This document shows, one piece after another, positions 22,501 through 33,345 of a stretch of DNA of 64,000 nt. Below the pieces are notes generated by a model. The model was not told where the DNA came from. It saw nothing but the letters and a program-made list of their open reading frames with translations, and ran no database searches. Each line of letters starts with the position of its first letter. The first letter of the stretch is position 1. Made by a program: the position numbers and the translations under genes. This DNA is from Metridium senile (lineage: Eukaryota; Cnidaria; Anthozoa; Actiniaria; Metridiidae): contig OX459103.1 of assembly GCA_949775045.1 (NCBI GenBank), positions 827,501 to 891,500 of the forward strand. Direction: 5' to 3'.

Positions 22501-25500
22501 TGATTGGTCAAAAACCGTGTTGGATGAGGCTATCTAAACATACGCGCGCGTATTGAGAATAGCTATTCTTATCAGCAATTAAAATGCCGATTTAGCCTCA
22601 AAACATATTTTATAAAAGCAATAAAAGACGATTTTCCGTGTTATATAGCCTGATCTAAACACTTGTGATGTTGGGAGAACACTCGAGAGCTGGAAAAGCA
22701 CTCCTAACGGATCAAGTGTTTAGATCAGGCTATATAACACGGAAAATCGTCTTCTATTTCTTAAATCATGCTATCTTCTATTTGATATTTAAGCATTAGA
22801 AGATATTTTCCGTGTTTCTATTCTCTGTTAGAAACACGCGGGGTTGTTGGGAGAACACGAGAAAGATTTTGAATCACGAAAAAAATAACAACAACAGATA
22901 ATAACATTCCGATTAAAAACCCTGTTTCTATGCTCTTATAGAAACACGTTTTTTTGCACGTTTCAGCCAATGAGAGCGCGCGTTATATAATGGTTATTTT
23001 ATAATAGCATTTCGTGCACTGTACAAAATCTGAGTTCCCCATTGGCTCATATCGATCACGTGGAGTGCTGTTATTCGTCGATAACGCACGCAAAGCGAAC
23101 ATTCTAATTCTTTATGTAATATATACGTCAATATGAGCGGTCAATCTGTATGGGATATACAACGGCGAGTCGAAGACGACGCGAATATCGTATAGTACTA
23201 ATTATGAATGTATTACAGTAGTACCTCTATTAATCGGTCACCCTTGGGACTTTCTTAAGTGGCCGCTTAATAGAGGTATAGAATAGGTATAGGAATAGAT
23301 TTGGGACTTTTTATTGTGGCCGCCTAATAAAGGTTGGCCGCTGAATAGAGGTATGGAATAGGTATAGGAATAGATTTGGGACTTTTTATTGTGGCCGCTC
23401 AATAGAGGGTGACCGCTTAAAAGAGTATCATCTGTATCACTGTATCATCAGCATCATTATCATCATAACTATTATTATCACGATCAGGGGCCCATACATT
23501 ATACGGCAGTACACCGTACCAGCAAATAGTCAAAGTCAAAGCTCTACATGTACATAAGCTGTACAGCTCGAAGACAATGGAGAATGACATAGCTTTACTA
23601 GAACTTGAGACACCTTTTATATTGAACCGTGGCGTTGGGACTGTGTGCATACCACAGATGACTGATGGAGAGGCAAGTGAACAACGAACATGTTATATTA
23701 CAGGTAAGAATATAATATATCCCAACCCTTTCTCAAAACTCTACTCTATATCTACTCTATATTTCCCAATGGAAATGTCCATACAAATCTTGCTACCTCT
23801 CGACTTCTATACACGTATATTTATCCCAGTAATACAGCACCAGTCGAAAGCAGCGTTTTCGTTTGCACCTTAATACGGTACCGCTATTGTTTGAAAATAT
23901 TCTATTGTTTTTTAAACCAATCCTAAACGATGTTTCGATTTGGTGTGGATTTATCCAACATCATATGAAATACAGCCAATCAGAATGCTTGGAAGCCTTT
24001 GCATATTCGACGGTATTCAACTGCCTCTTCCTATTAGACATACTTTTATATGATGTGTGATACTATAGTAGTTATACAATATTTTCTCGTGACATACAGT
24101 AAATATATAACCCACTCGCGCGACACTTGTATTTTCTTTGCATACACACTCGAAAATACTCACTACATATACACTTATTTCAATTAACGTTGTCCATCTG
24201 GAATGGTTGATCTGAGACCGATAGGAATTGTGGGAGCTCGTTAAACTGCAAATGCACTATTATAATCACACTTGAATATTAATGTTTACTTCTGAAATAC
24301 TGTTATCTGTAATTCAGCACCATTCAAGTGTGATTAAAACAATGTATTTGAAATTTAATGAGCTCCCACAATTCCTATCGGTCTCAGATCAACCATTCCA
24401 GATGGACAACGTTAATTGAAATAGGTGTATACTAGAAAATACAAGTGACTCATAGGATGTTCCACAGTACTTCGTCCTGCATTTACTAATTGTAAATAGG
24501 AAAAAAAAATCTAGAATACAGTACTTATAATACTTATAATACTTATAGTACTATATTCATTAATTGTAAATGATGTATTGTTTATCATTAAAATAAAAAT
24601 ATTTGATAAGTTTAGCCTTAGATATGATGATAATGACATCTGACATCTGATGATGATAATGACATCTGACGATGTCGAAACGTTGTACTAACTTAGCGTT
24701 TGTATTTATAATAAAAAATATTGGTAAAAAAAATAGAAAGTGACTCGTTTGATGTTCCACGGTACGCCACTCCATACCATTAAATAACTAGTATATCTAT
24801 TTCAAAGAGCTAGAGAATGGCGGACGTAGATGAAATACATATCCCTCTTTCAAACATATATTGGCTTTAGGGTGGGGTTATACTCTGAATGGCGTGGAAT
24901 CAGCCAAGTACCTCCAAGAAGCCAAGCTTAACATAGTGCGGCACGATGTCTGCTACAAGAAAAACCTGCCCGTCCACCCTGTCGATGAGAAAACTATGGT
25001 CTGTGCTGGCTCTAAAAGTGGAAAAGGTGGTTGCCATGGTGATAGCGGTGGTCCGTTGGTATGTGAGGAGGATGGACGTTGGCTGCTGAGGGGTGTGGTC
25101 AGCTGGGGGAGGGGTGACTGCTCAACGGAGGCCTACACTGTGTTTGCACGAGTAAGGAACTATGTGTCGTGGATCGATAACATTGTACATGGTAAGAATA
25201 TCAGTCAGTCAGTCAGTCAGTCAGTCAGTCAGTCAGTCAGTCAGTCAGTCAGTCAGTCAGTCAGTCAGTCAGTCAGTCAGTCAGTCAGTCAGTCAGTCAG
25301 TCAGTCAGTCAGTCAGTCAGTCAGTCAGTCAGTCAGTCAGTCAGTCAGTCAGTCAGTCAGTCAGTCAGTCAGTCAGTCAGTCAGTCAGTCAGTCAGTCAG
25401 TCAGTCAGTCAGTCAGTCAGTCAGTCAGTCAGTCAGTCAGTCAGTCAGTCAGTCAGTCAGTCAGTCAGTCAGTCAGTCAGTCAGTCAGTCAGTCAGTCAG

Positions 25501-27466
25501 TCAGTCAGTCAGTCAGTCAGTCAGTCAGTCAGTCAGTCAGTCAGTCAGTCAGTCAGTCAGTCAGTCAGTCAGTCAGTCAGTCAGTCAGTCAGTCAGTCAG
25601 TCAGTCAGTCAGTCAGTCAGTCAGTCAGTCAGTCAGTCAGTCAGTCAGTCAGTCAGTCAGTCAGTCAGTCAGTCAGTCAGTCAGTCAGTCAGTCAGTCAG
25701 TCAGTCAGTCAGTCAGTCAGTCAGTCAGTCAGTCAGTCAGTCAGTCAGTCAGTCAGTCAGTCAGTCAGTCAGTCAGTCAGTCAGTCAGTCAGTCAGTCAG
25801 TCAGTCAGTCAGTCAGTCAGTCAGTCAGTCAGTCAGTCAGTCAGTCAGTCAGTCAGTCAGTCAGTCAGTCAGTCAGTCAATTCACATAGTAATTGAATGA
25901 ATTAATGAATCAGTTAGTCAGTTAGTCTGTCAATCAATCGATCGATCAATCATTCAATAAGAATAATCAATTGTTTTTCATGTTTGTTTCGATCTACAGG
26001 TGGAGATGGTGGAAATAGTGGAGGAGGTAAGAACTAACGCATAAATAGCATATAGCTAATCTCAAGGTTGGCTCTTTATGTAAAATACACCTGTCACGTG
26101 ACTAAGTACATAGTGCGGCTTGGAAACCTATTTATCGTGTCTTTTGAGAATATTCTGGATACATTTTGTTTCTCTATTTATCGGTTGTCAGCTAGTTAAC
26201 TCAACTGGCCATGGCAGCTACAACAAAGTAATATATTACGTAATATATCTAAATTCTTTACTATCAATAGACGTCACTTCCGTTACTGACTGAAGGGCAA
26301 CAAAGTCGTAGTTCACCTATACTACAAGTAACTGTTGTTTTAGTTTATTAACATCTAAAGATGCCGGGTTTTTCCTTAGTGTTTGGATGTAGCATTTGAA
26401 AAACGAAGAGACAAGTTTCTTTAGAATACCAAGTGAAGTTACTTGCCCTTCAGTCAAGCACTAAAGTTTCGATGAAAAGTCACGTGATTGATATAGTAAA
26501 GAATTTACATGTTTATGTTTACACCTAGTTGCCAAAACGTTGTCCTGATTTGTGTAACGTAATGGGAAAGGAATTTATCAAAAGACAACTCAAGCTAGCT
26601 GAACTCTTTTTTTTGTGTTATCCCTTTCATACTAAATTACCAATATTCATTTTTCATGTGACAACATTCTTGCAATTAGGTGTAGTATAAAAGTATATTT
26701 CTCGTTAATTTGGCTAAGCATATGTATCGTGGAAACAATTGGCTATATTTTATGCTAAATTTATAGTCTATCTTTTACTTTGTGAATTGCTTAACAGTTG
26801 CTATTTTTTGTATCAACGCAGGCTGCAGTATTTCAGACAGCGAGATGTGTCCACATTTTTCATCTCTTTGTAAAATAAACGCAGCTGTTCGTAAAATGTG
26901 TCCAAACATGTGCAACTCATGTAAGTATTTATCATCATTATTACTGTTATCATTATCATCATCATTGCATCATTATCATAATCATTACCATCATTCATAT
27001 CATCATTAGCATCATCATTATAATTAGCATCATCATTAGCATAAGCTAATTCATTTTCATCATCATCATCATTAACATCATTACCATCATTATCATCATT
27101 ACCATGAGCATCATCATCATTATCATCATCATTGCCATCATTATCGTTACCATCATCATTAGCATCATTAGCATCATTATCATCATTACCATGAGCATCA
27201 TCATCATTATCATCATCATTGCCATCATTATCGTTACCATCATCATTAGCATCATTACCATCATTATCATCATTACCATGAGCATCATCATCATTATCAT
27301 CATCATTGCCATCATTATCGTTACCATCATCATTAGCATCATTAGCATCATTATCATCATTACCATGAGCATCATCATCATTATCATCATCATTGCCATC
27401 ATTATCGTTACCATCATCATTAGCATAATCATAATCATCATTAAATTTATTATCATCATTTTCATT

Positions 27467-27501
<35 letters not shown>

Positions 27502-29218
27502 TACCATGATCGTTTTCATCAGCATTGCCATCGATATATAGTCTTAAAATAGTCGTTACTTATTATCTAAATATTTTTTTGGTAATTTTTCCAGGTGTAG
27601 ATGTTGATGTTGACAAAAACAGTAAGTGACACACTTCATCATAAATTATGTGAATATATATTGCCGACGATGTAAAACATATTCAAATAACAAAGCCAAC
27701 CACGTGGTTCACAAAGTCCACGGAGAGACGACAATAGTATCACTTGCACTAAGAATATAATGACTAGCTGATCAGAAAAATTCTGGGCTGATTTGGCTAT
27801 TAACCAACCATGCACCACCATGCTCTACCAACAGACAGAGCTATCTCAGCTTTACTTTTTTAAGTAATTCTGCAGTTCTAATAGTTGAATTTGGCGTACT
27901 TGTATTGAGTAATCTATACAAAAGTGAGGGAATATTGTATTTTACAGATTAAGTACATACCTGCACAGTAGCATACATGGCGGTCAAACAATAGGACACG
28001 AAGTCCCCCACAAGGTTTATCTGACAAACCCAACCCCAGTAAGAAGATATCGTGAAAAAATAAGAGACTAATAGTTTATTTGTAACTGACTACACGTACC
28101 AGACCTGCTAATTAAGAAGTTCAAATCTCGCGCGCTTATCAAATTCTTTTGTTACTTACTATACCATATATGGTAATGGCATTGTTTTCAAGATTGCATA
28201 CGGTATTTTTGATACGACTTTACTCTAAAAGTTATTATAAAATAACAGAAGACAGTGTGTTCTGATTGGTTTAGACGAAAGCTACTCTCGTGTTAGTCCG
28301 ATTCCCATATGTGCGTTATTAGTCCATTCAGCACGCTTCTTGTTGTCCTTAAATAAAATACTCTTTTTTTCTTATAGAATGCAAAGACGTCCCCAATGTG
28401 TGCTTCACTAGTGAATGGAAATCTCGCTGTCATCAAAATATTGTACAACGGCTTTGTTCCAAAGTCTGCAAAAATATTTGTAAGTAAAACAAGTATAAAG
28501 TTATTTTGAAATTAAACTGCAGGTAGACCGTTTATGTTATTAGTTTGGTCACAGACCAACTAGATCAACGGGGGACCTGTGGTGTACCGCAAGGCACCAA
28601 TCTCACCAACAAAGCCTGCTTTGTTTTCATGTCTCTCAAGGTACCAAAGTGCTAGAAGGTATACTTAAGAATACCTAAGTTCTTAGCTAAGAAATGACAT
28701 CTGATCTAGTCAGTCCCCACATATCTAGTTTGGTCCCCAACCAATTGAGAGTCATTTAGCTAAAGCTAAGAACCTAGGTATTCTTAAGTATACCTTCTAA
28801 CCCTGTGGTTCCGTTAGAGACTTGAAAACCTAGACAGGCTTTGGTTTATTGGTGGTTTGTTCCGTGATTCCGTGAGATACTGTTTGAAAACAAAGGCAGG
28901 CTTAGGTGAGGTGATTGGTGCCTTGTGGTACACCACAGGTCCGGTCCCAGTTGGTCTGTATAAGAAACACTTTATCTCGCTCCATTACCAAATGTTATCT
29001 ATAAACAAGGTTAACTTACGTTTCGTACTTCTGTCCTAGTCTGAATAAAATATTCAAGAAAGTGTTTTTAGTCAGGCTAAACAGCAAGTTCAGCAATCTG
29101 TCGTTTGTTGCTTAGTATAATTTAGAAAAACAAGTTGAAAATTATATTTTCATTTCGATTTTGAATGACTTACTGATATATATGTTTTTCTTGTTTTTCA
29201 GGCACAAGCAAACCTTGA
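19520..29218 (+). CDS. Gene 4: secreted S1 serine protease with two ShK domains
   Basis: Exons 19520-19577, 22240-22437, 23488-23703, 24871-25191, 26000-26026, 26822-26920, 27595-27621, 28378-28479 and 29202-29218; total 1065 nt, 354 aa, all introns phase 1. Signal peptide about 1-18. Cys21-Gly propeptide; activation at Arg29/Val30 (VIGG). Triad: His70 (TAAHC), Asp119 (NDIALL), Ser216 (GDSGGP). Residues 266-273 are a Gly/Asn/Ser linker encoded by a 27-nt exon. ShK 1 is 275-307 and ShK 2 is 317-350, joined by a second 27-nt exon rich in Asp and Val. Both modules have six cysteines, and the last Cys codon of each is split by an intron (T|GN). Position 189 is Gly, 226 Thr. The intron after the serine exon holds a 679-bp perfect CAGT run. 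The first intron (2.66 kb) is unusually long, and a further 5' exon cannot be excluded. Confidence 0.93.
19590..19890 (+). repeat. Tandem duplication of about 150 bp
   Basis: Two diverged copies, 19590-19738 and 19739-19890, sharing CTCTGGTTTGTTTTTA and GTCATTGAATAGTCGACTAT. They lie in the first intron of gene 4. Confidence 0.85.
20018..20145. mobile_element. MITE with GGGGCCGGTT ends
   Basis: Left end GGGGCCGGTTATAC, right end GTACAACCGGCCCC, with TTATCC-rich inner arms. A second copy is at 40688-40825. Confidence 0.85.
20431..20562. mobile_element. Near-perfect palindromic MITE, PIF/Harbinger-like
   Basis: 132 bp with arms of about 50 bp that are exact reverse complements, beginning GGGGCTGTTTATATGAAGG. 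Flanked on both sides by TTA (20428-20430 and 20563-20565), the 3-bp TWA-type target duplication typical of PIF/Harbinger elements. A 108-aa open frame across it is not a gene. Confidence 0.88.
21395..21520 (+). repeat. Short tandem duplication
   Basis: A segment of about 70 bp containing ACAAATGATAAATACAAA and AAGAAACCCTCTGGTTTC occurs twice in a row in intron 1 of gene 4. Confidence 0.8.
21828..21955. mobile_element. Repeat R1, partial copy
   Basis: Carries AAACTAGCGAGTAAACTAGT through TGACTTAACTTTACTGACG and stops before the foldback. It lies in intron 1 of gene 4, 280 bp before exon 2. Confidence 0.85.
22490..23430. mobile_element. Cluster of foldback elements in intron 2 of gene 4
   Basis: 22625-22757 is a palindrome with arms ATTTTCCGTGTTATATAGCC and its complement. 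GCGCGCTCTGATTGG (22494) and CCAATGAGAGCGCGCG (22972) face each other. 23218-23425 holds repeats of GGGACTTTTTATTGTGGCCGC related to the element at 3180-3290. No gene is seen. Confidence 0.75.
24125..24448. mobile_element. Long-armed foldback MITE
   Basis: Outer arms ACTTGTATTTTCT / AGAAAATACAAGT, inner arms of about 70 bp containing CAATTAACGTTGTCC and ACCGATAGGAATTGTGGGAG, with their complements at 24358-24420. It sits in intron 3 of gene 4. Confidence 0.88.
25201..25879 (+). repeat. Perfect CAGT microsatellite, 679 bp
   Basis: About 170 uninterrupted copies of TCAG start 9 bp after the exon 4 donor of gene 4 (25191/25192). The repeat contains no stop in any forward frame, so a long Ser-Val-Ser-Gln frame is fused in frame to the protease exon. 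This is intron sequence: a normal donor precedes it and the glycine-linker and ShK exons follow. Confidence 0.97.
26521..26684. mobile_element. MITE with TACACCTA-type ends
   Basis: Left ACACCTAGTTGCCAAAACG, right CATTCTTGCAATTAGGTGTA. Same family as 12681-12856. It lies in intron 5 of gene 4, between linker and ShK 1. Confidence 0.85.
26935..27535 (+). repeat. ATC-rich array with a longer superunit
   Basis: ATCATC/ATTATC triplets arranged in a longer repeat marked by ATTACCATGAGCATCATC, at least four copies between 27100 and 27420. It begins 15 bp after the donor of the ShK 1 exon. The Ile-rich and Met-rich open frames on the two strands are by-products. Confidence 0.93.
28552..28960. mobile_element. 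Nested foldback elements in the last intron but one of gene 4
   Basis: Outer arms: CAGACCAACT..GGACCTGTGGTGTACC and GGTACACCACAGGTCC..AGTTGGTCTG. Inside is a second palindrome, AGAAGGTATACTTAAGAATA (28649) and its complement (about 28770-28795), suggesting one MITE inside another. Confidence 0.85.
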
Positions 29219-29234
29219 ACGTGAATGTGAATAT

Positions 29235-29240
29235 AATAAA
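29235..29240 (+). terminator. Poly(A) signal of gene 4
   Basis: AATAAA 16 bp after the TGA at 29216-29218. Compact 3' end. Confidence 0.75.
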
Positions 29241-29484
29241 CTATTTCAATTAATGTAAATGTATATTGAGTGATATATAGATGTGCATGTACATTGCAAC
29301 CAGGATTTGCAACAATTAAGGATTGTTAGTTAGATCGATTATTCTAGAACACATGATCACATAAACAGAAACATTGTTAACTATACTGAAAGAGGACAAT
29401 CAAAAACAAATTAAATGAGAAAAAAATGCATTCTATTGTTAATTATATCATTATAATATATAAAATGAGATTTTAATTTTTAAA

Positions 29485-29800
29485 GTTACAGCCAAAGCTA
29501 AGGACATGAAGCGTGGCTGTCTAGACTGCATTATTCGTTTTATTATTCGATTTTTCTTAGACTTCACTCTTCGTTTTCCAGAATTCCATTCAAATATTCA
29601 GAAACTAAATGAAACCTCTTTAAATCTCACGGAATATTCAGATTTATTATCTTTATTAATAATAGTATCAATTATTTTTGATATCATGATTATTTATATG
29701 AATTTTAATAAGTTTGAAAAATAAAGAACGAAGTAAAAAATCGAATAATGAAATGAATAATGCAGTCTTGACGGGCACGCTTCATGTCCTTTGACTGTAA
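29485..29800. mobile_element. Foldback MITE
   Basis: Arms AAGGACATGAAGCGTGG..CTGCATTATTCG and CGAATAATG..TGCAGTC..CGCTTCATGTCCTTT, flanked by TTACAG / CTGTAA. A 72-aa frame inside has no recognised domain. Confidence 0.85.
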
Positions 29801-29939
29801 ACCGGGCATTGTGTTCATTTAGAGAACTGAGGATGAAATTGATAAATATAATCATGAATTTGAAATCATACAAATGTATTTATCACAAGTATTACTATTG
29901 TCTCCAGATTTTGTTATCATATAATTTCTTTATATCTCG

Positions 29940-30318
29940 TCCGAGTTAGTATCTCCATTGGTCTGTCCTTTCATTATGAGTGCTGGGAAAACACGGACAG
30001 TTACCGGCCAAAATAGGAGAAAAATACCATATGCCATTAGCGGGAATTGAGCCCTACGGTTTCGGCGTTCTAGTCCGACGTGTGGTGGTCCCCAGGGTGA
30101 TATTAATCTTTTAGGTAAATTTGACAAAACACAATTTAAATACCGTAAATGGAAACGCAGAAGTGAAATGAATAATGAATTGAAATGCTTTTGGTGTAAA
30201 AGTGAAATACAGATACGTGAGAAAAATACCATATACCCTTGGCGGGAATTTAATTGAGCCCCACGGTCTCGGCTTTCTAGTCCGACGTGTTACCATTACA
30301 CCACAAGGACCACCCACG
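29940..30318 (-). mobile_element. Two tRNA-derived SINE heads or tRNA pseudogenes
   Basis: Read on the minus strand, 30318-30225 begins GGTCCTTGTGGTGTAATGG, with an A-box-like TGGTGTAATGGTAACACG, a possible anticodon arm (GTCGGACTAGAAAGCCG) and a B-box-like GGGGCTCAATT. A second copy near 30095-30030 keeps GTCGGACTAGAACGCCG and GGGCTCAATTCCCGC but has a disrupted A box. Both are followed by ATGG..CATATGG and TTTCTC. I cannot call a working tRNA: the T arm is interrupted or degenerate. Confidence 0.55.
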
Positions 30319-30840
30319 CTGGGTACGCCTAAATAGGATCTGTGTTTTCAATTTATCAGCATATAAATCTCAACTTCTATTGGTGTTTAAAGAACACTTA
30401 CATATACGAGATATCTAAATGATCTACTCGATTCAAGCGTCTATGACTAGTTGGATAATAATTTGATTTATCTCATTGATATCTCTTAAACTAGAGCCGT
30501 ACAAGGTTTAATTTAAGGTTACTATCAACCTTCGCGACATGCCCTCGTTTGAAAATTGTTTTTCGCGCCGTTACATTAAAGCAAAGGCTAATAAACTATA
30601 CATCATTGTATAGAACAAAAAATATGATGATACATACGTTTGTTGGAAGTAATATATTTTTGACAAGCACACAGGATTTTACCCGAAAACGGCCACTTTT
30701 GTTTACGAGAATATAAGTGAAAACTTTGTTTTCTTATTCATAAGAGTTTTTAGTATAAATACAAAGGTAATTATACAAAATCGCGCGCTCTGATTGGTTT
30801 GCTATCTCGGATTATCAGCGCCGATAATCACCTTTTCAGA

Positions 30841-30961
30841 CAAAATGGCTGCCAGTAGTTGTTTTGTCACTGTTAGCGAAGATGAAATTGAAAACTTTAA
30901 AGAAAATGCTGTCCCAAAATCGACAAAAGAAGCTACTAAGTTTGGTGTCAAGCTATTTAAA
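30841..30961 (+). pseudogene. Possible first exon of a DUF3504/Crypton-like element protein
   Basis: ATG at 30845 opens a 39-codon frame beginning MAASSCFVTVSEDEIENF, with a Lys/Thr-rich KSTKEATKFGVKLF segment, ending at a GTATCA donor. This pattern resembles the N-terminus of proteins in anthozoan genomes related to Crypton-derived DUF3504 proteins; that assignment is from memory. The segment is flanked by GCGCGCTCTGATTGG at 30782 and by a TTATCGGTGAATATTTACC foldback near 31150-31215. No following exon is found, so it is probably a fragment carried by a mobile element. Confidence 0.35.
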
Positions 30962-31448
30962 GGTATCATAGTAAATTTTCACGTTGTTTTATTGTCATTA
31001 TATGCGAGACAAAGTGTACAACTTTTACGCGTAACGGTCGCGCTTTTAAAAAATAAAATATTTTCACTTTCAATGCTGTTTCCTTCTTTCTTTTTTGAAA
31101 TAATCACCTTTGTATTTATACTAAAACGATTATTCACCTCAGGCGAATTGATTATCGGTGAATATTTACCTCGCAGCTCGAAGACTCACCGCTCGGTAAA
31201 TATTCATCGATAATCACTTCGCCTTCGGCGAATAATTGTTAAATAATATTAGGATATAATTGAGAAATGTAACTCTTAGGATGCAAGAAAACTGAAGAAA
31301 ATCGTGAAATTTATCACAAAATCTATTTCATACTAGCGTCTCCAGCTGAATTCCGGGGACGGACGCACTTTGAGTAAGCTATAAAGGGAAATGGCCATTT
31401 GTTGTCAAGTGTCTCTCAAGTGAAATATGAATATTTAAGCCACACCAA

Positions 31449-31760
31449 AGACCATAGTTCTTATGGTTAATCCGAACATCCAAAATGACTGACAGCATAA
31501 AAAATAGTGGTCTATTTATGGGCTGAAACTATTGAGAACTATTTTGGTTATCTATTTAAATGCGTTTGGTGTATTAGTGAAAAAAACATTTAAAGAAGCA
31601 ACGCAAAAGTCGACCATAGTTCTTATGGTTAATCCAAACACCCAAAATGACTGACAGCATAAAACATTGTGGTCTATTTATGGGCGGAAACTATTGAGAA
31701 ATATTTTGGTTATCTATTCAAATGCGTTTGGTGTATTAGTGAAAACATTTAAAGAATCTT
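31449..31760 (+). repeat. Tandem duplication, period about 162 bp
   Basis: Two copies sharing CCATAGTTCTTATGGTTAAT, CCAAAATGACTGACAGCATA and AAATGCGTTTGGTGTATTAG. No gene is seen in it. Confidence 0.9.
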
Positions 31761-31875
31761 TTGATTTATCAATAGAATGCAGGTAGATATATTCTAGATC
31801 CGATTCGGTAAAATTGATACTTTGTTCTATAAAATCTGAATATACTTCAGTATATATTTCAAATAAATATATTTG

Positions 31876-32110
31876 TCAAAAGAAGCAGCATTCATCAACG
31901 TAACACTAGAAACAAGACCTGAATATCCCAAAATATCGCACAGCAACAGGACAGAGAACGTTCCTGTACAGAGCAACAAAGTTATGGAAACAAGTAGACA
32001 ATTCTTCCAAAAAGACAACAAATCTGAACTCTTTCAAAAAAACCCTTAAAAAATCACTTAAAAGACAGTTCAACTGTATACAAAGTATGGTAGTTATAAA
32101 AGCGTTCGAG
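31876..32110 (+). pseudogene. LINE reverse-transcriptase C-terminal fragment
   Basis: Forward translation, with stops and frame changes, shows NTRNKT, then GQRTFLYRATKLW, then LNSFKKTLKKSL, the order found at the C-terminus of non-LTR retrotransposon polymerases (RN..., G.R.F.Y.A..LWN, S...FK..LK). It is a short decayed piece. Confidence 0.6.
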
Positions 32111-32147
32111 ATATAAAATGGTAAAACAAGATGTATCATATAGTTCT

Positions 32148-32307
32148 ATTAGAGTCGTTTTCGTTTGAGTGGGAAACTTGAGTATGACGCGATACCGCTA
32201 CGATACGGCAGAAATTTCGAACGTTTTTATCAAAACTACGATACGGATACGGTTACGATACGGCGCGGTAAGTTTCCCACTCATACGATAACGACTCTAA
32301 TGGAAGT
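32148..32307. mobile_element. Foldback MITE with TTAGAGTCGTT ends
   Basis: Left TTAGAGTCGTTTTCGTTTGA..GTGGGAAACTT, right AAGTTTCCCACTCAT..AACGACTCTAA. About 160 bp with repeated CGATACGG inside. Confidence 0.88.
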
Positions 32308-32509
32308 TCCATACTTTGTATTTTTTTATATGCAAATAACTATTTGTTATCAATGTGAATTATTCTTGAAAAGCCTTTTATAGATTAATAAAATGTATGT
32401 AGGTATGTATGTATAAATTATGCAGTATCAAAAAGGCTTTAAAATGAATGAATATATGTACTGAATAACAAAATAAAATATTTCTATATTCATCAAAGTT
32501 TGTTCAGAC

Positions 32510-32970
32510 CAATGAAGTAGTGGATTTAGAGTTACGGAGAACCACTATTTTTCGAGGTTAGGCTAAAGTGGTTCTTATATAATTGATATTTAGTGAGAAA
32601 TTATTGATTCTTAACGGTACGTACTGGTTCTTATTTACAAAGCAAAAACAATTTCTCTTATATAGTGGTTTTTTATGTTATATAAACTGTTATGTAGAAG
32701 CATCTGAATGATTAATTTATTCTCATTGAGAACTAACTGATAATACATTTGTAAAGCATTTTTCTTGCATTGATTTTAAATTTGGTCATATTCAGACTCA
32801 ACTTATATTTTTTTCAAATGAACAAATAAATCTTGAAACCTTTCATATAAGAACCAGTCTAATTTTTGATGCTAAAGTGTTTCTTTTTTTAACAGGTGCT
32901 TAAAAAGCAAATTTTAGCCTAGCTAGTGGTTCTTAATCCACTGGTTCTTATATGCGGGTTTTTACTGTAC
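32510..32970. mobile_element. Element of the GGTTCTTATA..TTTTTACTGTA family
   Basis: AGTGGTTCTTATATAAT near 32568 and GTGGTTCTTAATCCACTGG..GCGGGTTTTTACTGTA at 32924-32970. The right end matches the element at 63500-63648. The left end is degraded. Confidence 0.6.
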
Positions 32971-33002
32971 AATGTAAATGAGTTCCTTTTTCGCGCGTTA
33001 AT

Positions 33003-33345
33003 GAAACAGTGCGCTCTTGATCATCGCAAGTACAAATTGAATCTAGAATCAAATATAAAATCATGTTACTTCACTCCAAAGCTCTCCATGGCCTATCTCT
33101 TACCTATATCCAAGAACTCATTTCAATGTATAAACCGAACAGTAATCTTCGTTCGTCATCACAAAATATTCTATCAGTACAGTCCTATAATCTTAAATCT
33201 TATGGTCATCGCTCCTTCTCTGTAGCTGCTCCTGAACTCACTAGAACTCACTGCCAATATCTATCAGAAAAATATCAAGCCTAGCGTCTTTCGAAAATGA
33301 ACTAAAAACTTATCTTTTCAAATTAGCTTATTCTTTGTAATTACC
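33003..33345 (+). pseudogene. LINE reverse-transcriptase C-terminal fragment
   Basis: Reads LHSKALHGLSLTYIQELI, then a SYGHRSFSVAAPEL block, then a frame change and a FENELKTYLFKLAYSL end. These blocks (ALHGLSP.Y, YG.RSFS.AAP, F...LKT.LF) are typical of the far C-terminus of cnidarian non-LTR elements. It is followed by an A-rich tail near 33400-33440. Confidence 0.75.

Noticed and set aside
25162..25896. Long Ser-Val-Ser-Gln repeat protein
   Set aside because: A four-base repeat without stops in any frame. A standard donor precedes it, and the linker and ShK exons that follow keep the frame, so it is intron.
27046..27541. Poly-Met and poly-Ile proteins on opposite strands
   Set aside because: Products of an ATC-rich repeat inside an intron of gene 4.
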